Below are positions 8,008 to 16,332 of a stretch of 64,000 bases of DNA, in pieces. This DNA is from Nakamurella leprariae (GTDB lineage Bacteria > Actinomycetota > Actinomycetes > Mycobacteriales > Nakamurellaceae). Within the stretch, counting starts at the first letter, position 1. Every line of letters begins with the position of its first letter. The stretch is taken from positions 1-64,000 of the forward strand of contig NZ_JAERWK010000026.1 in the NCBI RefSeq assembly GCF_016918035.1. Direction: 5' to 3'. A program made the translations under genes and the position numbers. The notes under the pieces were generated by a model. It had not been told where the DNA came from. It searched no databases and worked only from the letters and a program-made list of their open reading frames with translations.

Positions 8008-11000
8008 ATGCGCAGTTCGGGGGAGAGGCGGACCGCCGGCGGTCTGCGACGGTTGGCCGGGCGGATGCGTCGGCCGGGGCGGGCAGCCCGGGTGGGGATG
8101 ACGGCGGCGGTCGCCGGTGCGTTGGTGATCCATCCGATCCAGACGCCGGTCAGCTCGGCGGACACCACGGACGGGACGCCGCTGGCCGCGACCTGGACCG
8201 ACTCGCTGGCGTCGTCGACGAACGTGCTGAGCAAGGTCTTCAACTGGTCCAGCACCAGCCTCGTCGGTGCGCCCGGGATCGAACTGGCCCTGACACTGGC
8301 CGGTCCGATCCTGACCAGCATCCTGGGGGATGAGGGACCCGACCTGCAGGACGTGCTGGATGAGCTCGACGACCTCCAGGACGACCTGCAGCAGATGCAG
8401 CAGGAACTGTCCACGATCAGCACCCAGATCCTCCAGGACGGCGTCGACACGGAGGTCGGTGACTGCGATCTCCAGATCAGTGAACTGGAGTCGTACCGTT
8501 CGACGATCGACGAGGCGAACGAGGACTACCTGGCCTGGATCACCGCGTTGCAGGACGTCCGGACGTCAGGGACGGCTGATGCCAAGAACGCCAGGGACCA
8601 GTTCATCAACTCGGTGATCGGTACCGATCTGCTGGTCTTCGACACCGAGCTGGCCAACGCCATCGACACCATCCACACCTCACTGACCAGTCAGGCCGGA
8701 ATCATCCAGACCTGTGGCCAGGCGTCGATGACGACCTGGAAGGCGGACAACCTGCCACCGGCGACGGTCGGTGCAGACTCATCCGGTGCGTGGGTGGATG
8801 ACCGCGAGTACTACGACGGTGTCACCCAGGTGGTCCAGTTCTGGCAGATCGCGGAGAGCCACGCGCTCTTCCTGCTGCAGCAGGCGGTGCTGATGAAGCT
8901 GGGCAGCGAGTGGCCCCGGCACACCGACGAACTGACCCGCGAGGACAGTCAACAGATCTGCTCGCTGGCCGTGACGGCAGTGCCCCATCTGCACTCCCTG
9001 TGCACTTCGATGCAGTCCTACGGGTCGACGACGGCGTACGGCTACTTGACGGCGGAGTGGGCTGCGGCGGGCGTTCCGTACACCGACGACGACGTCATCC
9101 TGTCGATCGGCTCGTCGACGACCAGCGGCGTGCCCGGTTCGGTGCCCTTCACGGCTTGGGTCCGTGACCCCGGCTCGTCCGGCATTCCGTGGGCCACCAC
9201 GCCACAGTCATGGGCGACCACGCAGACCGCGGCCACGTTCGACGGGATCGACAACTGGCTGCCGGCGGGGAGCGTCCAGTGGGAGGGGCTGAACAGCGGA
9301 TACCTGGCGACCCACACCTCGGTCGCGCCGGCCGAGTATCCGGCACGCGGTGCGTGGTACACCGGGAGCGGAGGATCGAGCGACATCTACGCCGGATCGA
9401 ACCTCCCCGAGTACCGGCAGTTCGACCTGTTGACCACCATGCAGTCCGTCACGACGACCGACGGCGCGGCGTTCACCACGGCTGGCGTGGACCAGGTCTG
9501 GATGCCGAACGAGACGGCGTCCCAACCGCTGAACTCCTGGGACATCGCGGCCGGGACGTGCTGTGACAACACCAACCCCGGCTACGGGTTCCCGCCGACC
9601 TGGGTGACCGAGGGCACCGCGCTCGACGCGTCGACCCATGACGCGAACCCGTTCTACGGCGACACCGGCCTGACCGTCAAGTGCATGGTGCTCACCCCGG
9701 ACGGCGTCCTGTGCGGCGACGCCACGGTCGCGTCCTGGTGGGTCGGCCAACTGCAGTCCAGCTTCTCGGTCGTCTCCTCCAACTTCTTCACCGGCAACTG
9801 GACCGCGTCCGGCTCGTTCTCGGTGACGCCGAGCAGCAGCACGGCCGGGGCGTTCGTGGCCTCGGGGCTCAACGCGGGATGCTCGCCCGGCCCGTGCGGT
9901 GTCGGCCTCAACACGATGACGAGCCTGCCGGGTTGGATCGTCGACTTCACGTCCGTCGACCAGGTCGCGTTCGACGCACCCGATTCCCCGGCTGCGGTGT
10001 GGCCGGCCTCCTCGGTGCCGACCGATCCGTCCTGCCTGTCGAACTGGGGGATGCCGACGCGGTGCGGCCCGGCCATGCAGGCATGGCTGGCTGCCAACGT
10101 CCCGAACCCGAACGTCACGGGACCGGTCGCCAGCACCGGGCCGACGATCACCGACAGCCCTGCGGGCCTCGTGTGTGGGGCACCGACCTGGGCCGCTCCC
10201 ACCGACGCGGGCGGAGCCGCGCTGGTCACCGGGCCCACCGTCACATGGACCGCGACCGGCCCCGACGGGACGACGAGTTCGGCCACGTCGACGGGGACCA
10301 CGCCGCTCCCGGTCAGTCAGCTGGTGACTGCCGCCATGGATGCCCCGAGCGCACTGAAGGTCGCGTGTTCGTGGACGGCGTGGTTCGCCGACGCCGCGGC
10401 CAACGTCACGCACACCACCTCGGAGTCCACCCCGGTCGCCCTGGTGAGCGGTGCCTGGGTGGTCGAGCATGCCGCGGTGGACGTCACGCTCGACGCCGCG
10501 CACCTCGAGGACGGTCGGCGGGCGACCGCGAAGCTCACCGTGACCAACACCGGCAACGTGCCGCTCCACGACGTGCAGGTCAGCCACCAACCGGGGACCG
10601 TCGGGTCGCCGGCCATGTCCTGGCCGGGCCGGACCGGGGCGCTGCAGCCCGGCGAGACCGCCACCGGGACCGCGATCGTCGATCGCAGTGCGACCGCCGA
10701 CCCGGGCGCGGCGGTGCCGGTCGGCAGCCGGGCGGGACGGTCGGGTGGGCTGCTGATGACCGCGGCCGGCATCACGGTGACCTCGACCGTCCAGGGCACA
10801 GCCCCGTCCGGCACCGTGGTGACCGACACCGACCGCCGGGACCTGCTCTTCGCGGATCCGACGGCCGATCCGACCAGCCCGACGGATGCGGCGCCCACGG
10901 TCACGGTGACCGTGACGCCGACCACCCCGGAGCAGCAGGAGGCCGGGTCGGGCGATGGCTTCCCGTGGAACAGTGACCGCAAGGCCGGGCCCGGTGGGTA

Positions 11001-11175
11001 CCCCGGGGACGGTCCGGGGAACGCGGCGGCGCAGTCTCCCTCGGGCGCACCGCTGGCGTCCACCGGTGCGGCGATCACCCCCGTCCTGTGGGTGGGGGGC
11101 GTGCTGCTGCTGGCCGGCGTGACCGTGCTGGTGCTGTCCCGGAACCGTCTGCTGCGTCATCGATCCCAGCACTGA
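8008..11175 (+). CDS. giant secreted protein with coiled coil and LAxTG wall anchor
   Basis: I do not recognise a named family. The 1055-residue protein has an Arg-rich N-terminus and signal peptide (cleavage near residue 50). A Gly/Ala-rich hydrophobic segment (IELALTLAGPILTSILG) follows, then an acidic coiled coil (LQDVLDELDDLQDDLQQMQQ). A long middle region has conserved motifs IPWATTPQSW and KCMVLTPDGVLC, then an Ig-like CARDB-type domain (LTVTNTGNVPLHDVQVS). The C-terminus is LASTG, a hydrophobic helix and basic residues, a class E sortase signal. The ATG at 8008 is chosen because the paralogue downstream starts at the equivalent place, after the same TCCGCCGGGGGGCGG block. The hydrophobic-segment-plus-coiled-coil head recalls helical pore-forming toxins, but that is only an analogy. 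Confidence 0.75.
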   Translation: MRSSGERRTAGGLRRLAGRMRRPGRAARVGMTAAVAGALVIHPIQTPVSSADTTDGTPLAATWTDSLASSTNVLSKVFNWSSTSLVGAPGIELALTLAGPILTSILGDEGPDLQDVLDELDDLQDDLQQMQQELSTISTQILQDGVDTEVGDCDLQISELESYRSTIDEANEDYLAWITALQDVRTSGTADAKNARDQFINSVIGTDLLVFDTELANAIDTIHTSLTSQAGIIQTCGQASMTTWKADNLPPATVGADSSGAWVDDREYYDGVTQVVQFWQIAESHALFLLQQAVLMKLGSEWPRHTDELTREDSQQICSLAVTAVPHLHSLCTSMQSYGSTTAYGYLTAEWAAAGVPYTDDDVILSIGSSTTSGVPGSVPFTAWVRDPGSSGIPWATTPQSWATTQTAATFDGIDNWLPAGSVQWEGLNSGYLATHTSVAPAEYPARGAWYTGSGGSSDIYAGSNLPEYRQFDLLTTMQSVTTTDGAAFTTAGVDQVWMPNETASQPLNSWDIAAGTCCDNTNPGYGFPPTWVTEGTALDASTHDANPFYGDTGLTVKCMVLTPDGVLCGDATVASWWVGQLQSSFSVVSSNFFTGNWTASGSFSVTPSSSTAGAFVASGLNAGCSPGPCGVGLNTMTSLPGWIVDFTSVDQVAFDAPDSPAAVWPASSVPTDPSCLSNWGMPTRCGPAMQAWLAANVPNPNVTGPVASTGPTITDSPAGLVCGAPTWAAPTDAGGAALVTGPTVTWTATGPDGTTSSATSTGTTPLPVSQLVTAAMDAPSALKVACSWTAWFADAAANVTHTTSESTPVALVSGAWVVEHAAVDVTLDAAHLEDGRRATAKLTVTNTGNVPLHDVQVSHQPGTVGSPAMSWPGRTGALQPGETATGTAIVDRSATADPGAAVPVGSRAGRSGGLLMTAAGITVTSTVQGTAPSGTVVTDTDRRDLLFADPTADPTSPTDAAPTVTVTVTPTTPEQQEAGSGDGFPWNSDRKAGPGGYPGDGPGNAAAQSPSGAPLASTGAAITPVLWVGGVLLLAGVTVLVLSRNRLLRHRSQH

Positions 11176-11193
11176 CCTGCGGCGGTGGCCCCT

Positions 11194-11229
11194 CAGCTCG
11201 GGACGGCGCTGCGCCGCCGTCCCGAGCTG
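11194..11229 (+). terminator. terminator hairpin between the two giant paralogues
   Basis: A perfect 15-bp stem (CAGCTCGGGACGGCG and its complement) closes a 6-base loop 18 bases after the stop codon. It indicates that the two paralogues are separate transcription units or are at least attenuated between them. Confidence 0.75.
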
Positions 11230-11437
11230 CAGTGGTCCACGGCGGGTCCGACGATGCTGTCTTCATGATCGTGTCGGGTGCCGTTCACCCGGCGGCTTGA
11301 TCGGTCCCGCACAGTTGACCGGCCCGGATCCCGACCGCTCGGACGCCAGGATCGGGTGAGCGCGGGCTCGGATGCGGGCCGGCGCGGGGACGTCCGGGAC
11401 GCTGATCCGCCGGGGGGCGGGGGGACGGGGCCGCTGC

Positions 11438-14400
11438 ATGCCCAGCACACGCACGACGGAAGCGGGTCGACGCCCGCGGCTGCGCGGCCGGCTGGTCGTG
11501 GCCGCCGTCCTGGCGGCCGGTCTGGTCGTGGTTCCGGTGACGCCGCCGGCACACGCTGTGAGCCAGCCACTCTCGGCCCTGTGGCTCAACGGCCTCGGGA
11601 CCACCATGCGAGTGGTGAACAAGGTCTTCAACTGGGAGACCAAGCTGGCCGGCGGTGCCGGAGTGGCCATCGCGCTGTCCCTGGCGGCACCGCTGGTGTC
11701 CTCGCTGTTCGGGGACAGCGGCCCCTCGACCCAGGACGTGCTGGACAAGCTCGACGACATCGAGGGCGACCTGGATGCCATGGAGCTGCAGCTCGATCAG
11801 GTCGAGCAACAGGTGCTGCAGGTCGATGTCGACACCCTGATGGGCACGTGCCAGATCCAGACGAACCGGCTGACCTCCATGCTGGCCCAGATCGACCGGG
11901 CCACCACGAACTATGCCGAGATCGTCAACGAGATGCGGTCGTTGGAACCAGGTGACGACCCGGGCGTGCTCAAGGTCTCCATCGCAGACTTCCTGCGGAC
12001 CGTGGTCGGGGACGCCAAGGTGGCGACGAACGCGCCGCTCGCCGCGGTCATCGCCGACATCCATCAGGCGATGGTGACCTCCGGGGGCGGCGCCGGCGTC
12101 ATCGAGACGTGCGGCAAGGCCTTCCTCCAGCAGTGGCGGTCGTCGACGACCACGTCGGGCCCCGCCGCCGGGAAGGCGGCCACCGACAGCGCCGGCTGGG
12201 TGGATGATCGGCAGTACTACGACCGATTGAGCGACCTGGTGCGGTTCTGGCAGACCGCGCAGGCTCACGCCCTGTTCCTGCTCGAACAGGCCGTGCTGAT
12301 GCAGGTCGGCCAGGTCTGGATGCGGCAGCAGCAGCCGCTGACCGTGGACGACGCCGAGAGCATCTGCCGGCTCGCCGAGACCCGGCACGTCGCTGACGCG
12401 CAGTCGTTGTGCCGGACCACGTCCCGCTTCGCGACGACCGTGCACACGAACGTGCTCACCGAGTGGTCACAGGTGGGTGTGCCGTACTCCGACGACCAGG
12501 TGGTACTGTCGCTCGGCACGGACGTGACTGAGCTGCGCGGTCCCAAGAACGCAGTCATCCCGAGCACCGCGTGGGTGCGCGACCCCGCCGCGTCGTCCAT
12601 CCCCTGGGCCACTACGCCCCAGTCCTGGTCGGCCCGGCCGACACCCGGCACCGTCGGTGACCTCACCGGCTGGCTGCCGGCGAACTCGGCGCAGTGGACC
12701 GGACTGTCCTCCGGCTACCTGGCCTCCCATCCGTCGGTGGCGCCGAGCAAGGTCGGGCCCCGGCAACGTTGGGCGATCGGCACCAGCACCTCGCCGGACG
12801 CGTTCACCAGCTCCCACGTGCCGGCGTTCCAGCCGCTGGACGTGCTGGCCACGATGGATCGGGTCACCCAGCCGTCGGCCCCGGTCGCCGGCGGCGCCCC
12901 GGCCTTCAACACCCGAGGCGTGCAACAGGTCTGGATCCCCAATGAGACGGCTACCAAGAACCTGAACTACCACTTCAACGGCGGTGGCCTGTCGTTCCCC
13001 CAGGGGACCTTCCTCCCCGGCAACACCAACATCTGGGGCAAGAAGTTCCTGCCCTACTACGCCGACAACGGGTTCACGGTCAGGTGCATGGTGCTCGCCG
13101 GGGACGGTGTGCTCTGCGATCCCGACACGGTCGGCTCCTGGTGGGTCGCGCAGCAGGAGACCGAGTACTGGGTGGTCTCGTCGAACTGGTTCACCGACAA
13201 CGACACCGGCGCGGCGAAGTTCACGGTGTCGCCCACCAGCGGGGCGGTCGAGGGGCTGGTGGGGTACGGCCTCAACCACGGCTGCACCGGCGGCCGGTAC
13301 TGCGGGGTCTCCCTCAACGGTCTCGGGTCGTACCCGGGGATCACCAGCGTGCCGTCCTGGATCGCCCCGCACACCTCGGTGTTCGGTGTCGTCACCACGC
13401 CACCGGACCGGGCGCACTCCGTCTGGCCCGCGCTGACGCTGCCCACCGGACCCGGCTGCACCACCGTATGGGGTGCACCCACCCGGTGCGGGGCCGCACT
13501 GCAGGCCTGGTTCGCGGCGACGATCCCGGACCCGGCGGTCAAGGGGCCGGTGGCAGCCACCGCGCCGGCGGTGGTGGCGACGCCGACGTCGACCGCGGCG
13601 GACGGCATCTCGTGCCGGCAGCCGCAGTGGGCGGCGTCCGCCGATCCGGCCGGTCGGGCGCTGGTGGTCGACCCGACCACGACCTGGACGGTGACGACGG
13701 CGACCGGCAGCGGCACCGTGCCGGGCGCGGCCACGACCACCCTGAGCGCCCTGGCCGCGTCCGGCGCCGGGCCCGGCACGACGACCTTCACCCTGACCTG
13801 CTCGGTCACGGCGTCCTTCGCCGGCGCGGCGGCGACCCGGACCCCGTCGGACTCGACGACCGTGCAGGCGGCGCTGGTCGACGGTCGGTGGGTGATCGAG
13901 ACACCCGACCTGACTGTCGATCTCGTGGTCGACCGGACCGACCCGACCGTCCGCGAGGCCGCCGCCTCGATCGTGGTGATCAACACCGGGAACGTCCCGA
14001 TCACGCAGCTGGACGTCCAGCACGACGTGCCCGGGGCCGTCGAGCTGACCCTGGACTGGCCCGGGCGACCGGGCGTGCTGGCCGCCGGCGAGCGGGTGAC
14101 CGGATCCGGCAGTGTCGACGCCGACGCGGTGGCCGACGCGGCAGGTGCGGCCGGCCTGGTGGGCGGCCCGGGCCGGTCGGCGTCGGTGCACCTCGAACTG
14201 GCGTCGGTGAGCAGCACGGTGCACGGCCGCGCCCCGTCCGGCGATCCGGTGACGGCGTCGGACACCGAGACGGTGCTCATCCGGGTGCCGGACGCCTCGA
14301 CCACACCCACCACTGCGGCCGGGCCGACCGCTGCGACCAGCCTGCCGAGCATCCCGGGCGATCCGGCCGACGCGGCCGGACCCGGTCCCGACGAGACGAT

Positions 14401-14482
14401 GCCGAGCGCCCCGCAGTCGACGGCCGGCTCGCCGGACACCGCGGCACCGGTCCCAGCACTGAGGGACCGGACTCAGTCGTAG
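11438..14482 (+). CDS. giant secreted protein, unanchored paralogue of the 8.0-kb gene
   Basis: This 1014-residue protein parallels its upstream neighbour along its whole length: signal peptide (cleavage after PPAHA), a VFNWETK segment, a hydrophobic stretch (VAIALSLAAPLVSSLFG), a coiled coil (DVLDKLDDIEGDLDAMELQL), WVDDRQYYDRL, IPWATTPQSW, RCMVLAGDGVLC and the C-terminal VVINTGNVPITQLDV domain. It lacks the LAxTG anchor and ends in a low-complexity Pro/Ala/Thr tail, so it is predicted to be released. An anchored/secreted pair from tandem duplication suggests two parts of one surface system. The function is unknown. Confidence 0.75.
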   Translation: MPSTRTTEAGRRPRLRGRLVVAAVLAAGLVVVPVTPPAHAVSQPLSALWLNGLGTTMRVVNKVFNWETKLAGGAGVAIALSLAAPLVSSLFGDSGPSTQDVLDKLDDIEGDLDAMELQLDQVEQQVLQVDVDTLMGTCQIQTNRLTSMLAQIDRATTNYAEIVNEMRSLEPGDDPGVLKVSIADFLRTVVGDAKVATNAPLAAVIADIHQAMVTSGGGAGVIETCGKAFLQQWRSSTTTSGPAAGKAATDSAGWVDDRQYYDRLSDLVRFWQTAQAHALFLLEQAVLMQVGQVWMRQQQPLTVDDAESICRLAETRHVADAQSLCRTTSRFATTVHTNVLTEWSQVGVPYSDDQVVLSLGTDVTELRGPKNAVIPSTAWVRDPAASSIPWATTPQSWSARPTPGTVGDLTGWLPANSAQWTGLSSGYLASHPSVAPSKVGPRQRWAIGTSTSPDAFTSSHVPAFQPLDVLATMDRVTQPSAPVAGGAPAFNTRGVQQVWIPNETATKNLNYHFNGGGLSFPQGTFLPGNTNIWGKKFLPYYADNGFTVRCMVLAGDGVLCDPDTVGSWWVAQQETEYWVVSSNWFTDNDTGAAKFTVSPTSGAVEGLVGYGLNHGCTGGRYCGVSLNGLGSYPGITSVPSWIAPHTSVFGVVTTPPDRAHSVWPALTLPTGPGCTTVWGAPTRCGAALQAWFAATIPDPAVKGPVAATAPAVVATPTSTAADGISCRQPQWAASADPAGRALVVDPTTTWTVTTATGSGTVPGAATTTLSALAASGAGPGTTTFTLTCSVTASFAGAAATRTPSDSTTVQAALVDGRWVIETPDLTVDLVVDRTDPTVREAAASIVVINTGNVPITQLDVQHDVPGAVELTLDWPGRPGVLAAGERVTGSGSVDADAVADAAGAAGLVGGPGRSASVHLELASVSSTVHGRAPSGDPVTASDTETVLIRVPDASTTPTTAAGPTAATSLPSIPGDPADAAGPGPDETMPSAPQSTAGSPDTAAPVPALRDRTQS

Positions 14483-14967
14483 ACCACCGACGTGCGCAGC
14501 AGCACGTCCTGCACCGACCGGTTGCGCCGGCTGATCAGCACCCAGAGCAGGCCGGGCAGGAACACCACGCACAGGGCCGCCCGCACCGCAGCGCGCCACG
14601 GGGACAGCCGTGCGCCGCGCCGGTCGGTGACCCGTAGCCCCAGCAACTGGGCGCCCTTGCTCCGCCCCGGTCCCGCCCACGCGGTCGCCCAGTACACGAA
14701 CAACCCGAGGGCGAAGGCCGCCAGCACCCAGCCGTACGTGGGGGCCGTCGGGCGGAACGACGTCGGGGCGAGCAGGAACCGCAGCCCGACCCAGCCGGCG
14801 TACCCGAGCCCGACGGCCAGGACCACGAGCACGATGTCGACCAGGTTCGCCGCCCCGCGGGTCACGATGCCGGCGGGCCGGCCGTGCGCCAGCACCCGCG
14901 GGGACGGTGGATCGGGTGGTGGTGGTGGCACCCGCCACGGGAACGGGCCCGCCTCGGCGTGAGTCAT
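14473..14967 (-). CDS. RDD-family membrane protein
   Basis: This 164-residue protein has a Pro-rich cytoplasmic N-terminus and three hydrophobic helices (around VDIVLVVLAVGLGYAGWV, the LAAFALGLFVYW segment and the ALCVVFLPGLLWVLI segment). It carries the family signature Arg/Asp residues and KGAQLLGLRVTDRRG between the helices. RDD proteins are small membrane proteins, some linked to ion or metabolite transport, and the role here is unknown. It overlaps the preceding repeat-protein gene by 4 bases, so the two are translated together. Its 3' end overlaps the convergent giant secreted gene by 10 bases. Confidence 0.85.
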   Translation of the reverse strand: MTHAEAGPFPWRVPPPPPDPPSPRVLAHGRPAGIVTRGAANLVDIVLVVLAVGLGYAGWVGLRFLLAPTSFRPTAPTYGWVLAAFALGLFVYWATAWAGPGRSKGAQLLGLRVTDRRGARLSPWRAAVRAALCVVFLPGLLWVLISRRNRSVQDVLLRTSVVYD

Positions 14968-15824
14968 CCCCGACCGCCCGGGGCGCCCTCGTGGCGTCCG
15001 GTGCGCCGCAGCAGCAGACGGTCGACGATCCGCTCCACGGCCCGGTCCGCGTCGACGCCCTGCGCCCGGACGCTGCTGACCATCTCGTCGGAGACCGCGG
15101 CCGTGGACGTCCGGATCAGCGCGGCCAGGTCGATCTCGTCGATGACGTACCGGGCCAGCTCGACGATCCCGGCGCGGGCGATGATCGGGTCCACGTCCAG
15201 CCGGGCGGCGGCCCGGTCGAGATCCACCCGGGCGACGATGGCGTCGAGGTCGAGGCGGTCGATGACGGCGTCGAGGTCCACCCGCGCGACGATGGCATCG
15301 AGGTCCAGGCGGTCGACGACCGCTCCGAGGTCGACCCGGTCGGTCACCCGGCGGACGTCGACTCTGTCCACCAGCGTGTCGAGGTCGAGCCCCGCGGCGA
15401 TCGCGTCCACGTCCACCCGGTCCACGACCCGACCCACGTCCAGCCGGGCCGCCACCGCGTCGACGTCGAGCAAGCGGGCGATCCGGTCGACGTCGACGTA
15501 CTCCTCGATGAGCGCGGCCACGTCGATGCGGGCCAGCACCGCGGCGATGACGCGGGAGAGCGCCGCGTCGACGAGCGGACCGAGGTGACGGCGACCGGCG
15601 TCACGGACGTCGGCGGTGGCGGCGTGCAGCCCGCGACCGAGGGCCGGTGGCGGCGCCGGGCGCGGCAGCGTCACCCGGGCGGCGCTGCGAGCGCTCTGCG
15701 CGAGGTCCCGGGCGATCCCCGCGGAGAGCGACACCGCCGCGCCGGTCGCCGCGAGCGTGCCCCCGACGGCACCTCCGACGGCATGCCCGAGGACAGTGGT
15801 CACCGACCGCGCAGTCCACCCCAT
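14964..15824 (-). CDS. nonapeptide-repeat protein coupled to RDD gene
   Basis: I know no functional family for this 286-residue protein. Residues 10-50 contain a Gly/Ala-rich hydrophobic stretch that could associate with the membrane. Residues 111-218 are twelve exact nine-residue repeats of the form D-(L/V)-D-x-(I/V)-(V/A)-x-R-(L/V), without insertions, followed by a short helical tail (DEMVSSVRAQ) and a basic end (DRLLLRRTGRHEG). The strict period with alternating acidic and hydrophobic positions suggests a solenoid or an amphipathic rod. The 4-base overlap with the RDD gene suggests a shared membrane function. Confidence 0.75.
   Translation of the reverse strand: MGWTARSVTTVLGHAVGGAVGGTLAATGAAVSLSAGIARDLAQSARSAARVTLPRPAPPPALGRGLHAATADVRDAGRRHLGPLVDAALSRVIAAVLARIDVAALIEEYVDVDRIARLLDVDAVAARLDVGRVVDRVDVDAIAAGLDLDTLVDRVDVRRVTDRVDLGAVVDRLDLDAIVARVDLDAVIDRLDLDAIVARVDLDRAAARLDVDPIIARAGIVELARYVIDEIDLAALIRTSTAAVSDEMVSSVRAQGVDADRAVERIVDRLLLRRTGRHEGAPGGRG
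15171..15494 (-). repeat. twelve 27-bp coding repeats (nonapeptide array)
   Basis: These 324 bp encode residues 111-218 of the repeat protein. The period is exactly 27 bp, and neighbouring 54-bp double units near 15232-15340 are almost identical, which points to recent expansion by slippage or recombination. Confidence 0.85.
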
Positions 15825-16332
15825 GGGTCCTCCCGCCGATCACCGTCCGTCGTCGTCCGGGGGACTCCGACTCTACCGTCAGCGACGGATGCGGCCGGGC
15901 GTGACGGGAGTCGAGCGATGGTCGCCTGCACGGGGAACCGCTGGGCCGGACGGGTCCTCGGGTGCGTCGGATCGCCCCGTGCGGGACGCGGGATCACCGA
16001 CCCCCGACGCCGGTGACCTCCCCGAGCCTGCCCGGTACGGGTGAGCGACGACACGGCCAGAAGTCCTCGGTGCCCGGGCCGTCCGTCCGGCACACTGGGA
16101 CCGTCGTGCCCCGGAGGTCCAACAGGGGGTTCCCAGGACGCGACGGTGTACCGCATGAGAATGTTCCAGCAGTCCAGCAGGACCCGCTCTGAGACCCACG
16201 CTCGGCCCGTCGAACAGCCTGCGAGCCGAGCGTGATCGACATTCCCAGCACGTCAACACGGCCCGGGATGGTGGCGACACCGTCCCGGGCCGTTCGCTGT
16301 CCGGGGCGGGTGCGTGCGCCGACCCGCCTTCA
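15825..16332. other. 508-bp intergenic region with hairpins
   Basis: No supported protein gene lies here. A 10-bp perfect hairpin (CACGCTCGGC at 16197-16206 with 16225-16234) sits just before a strong terminator at 16258-16293. Upstream is a short frame starting at an ATG near 16155 (MRMFQQSS...) with no clear ribosome site. The arrangement would fit a small RNA transcribed rightward, but no promoter is obvious. Confidence 0.4.
16258..16293. terminator. terminator hairpin next to pobA 3' end
   Basis: A 15-bp stem (ACGGCCCGGGATGGT with 16279-16293) has one mismatch and a 6-base loop. It lies 40 bp beyond the pobA stop codon and may end the leftward pobA transcript as well as any rightward small RNA. 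Confidence 0.65.
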
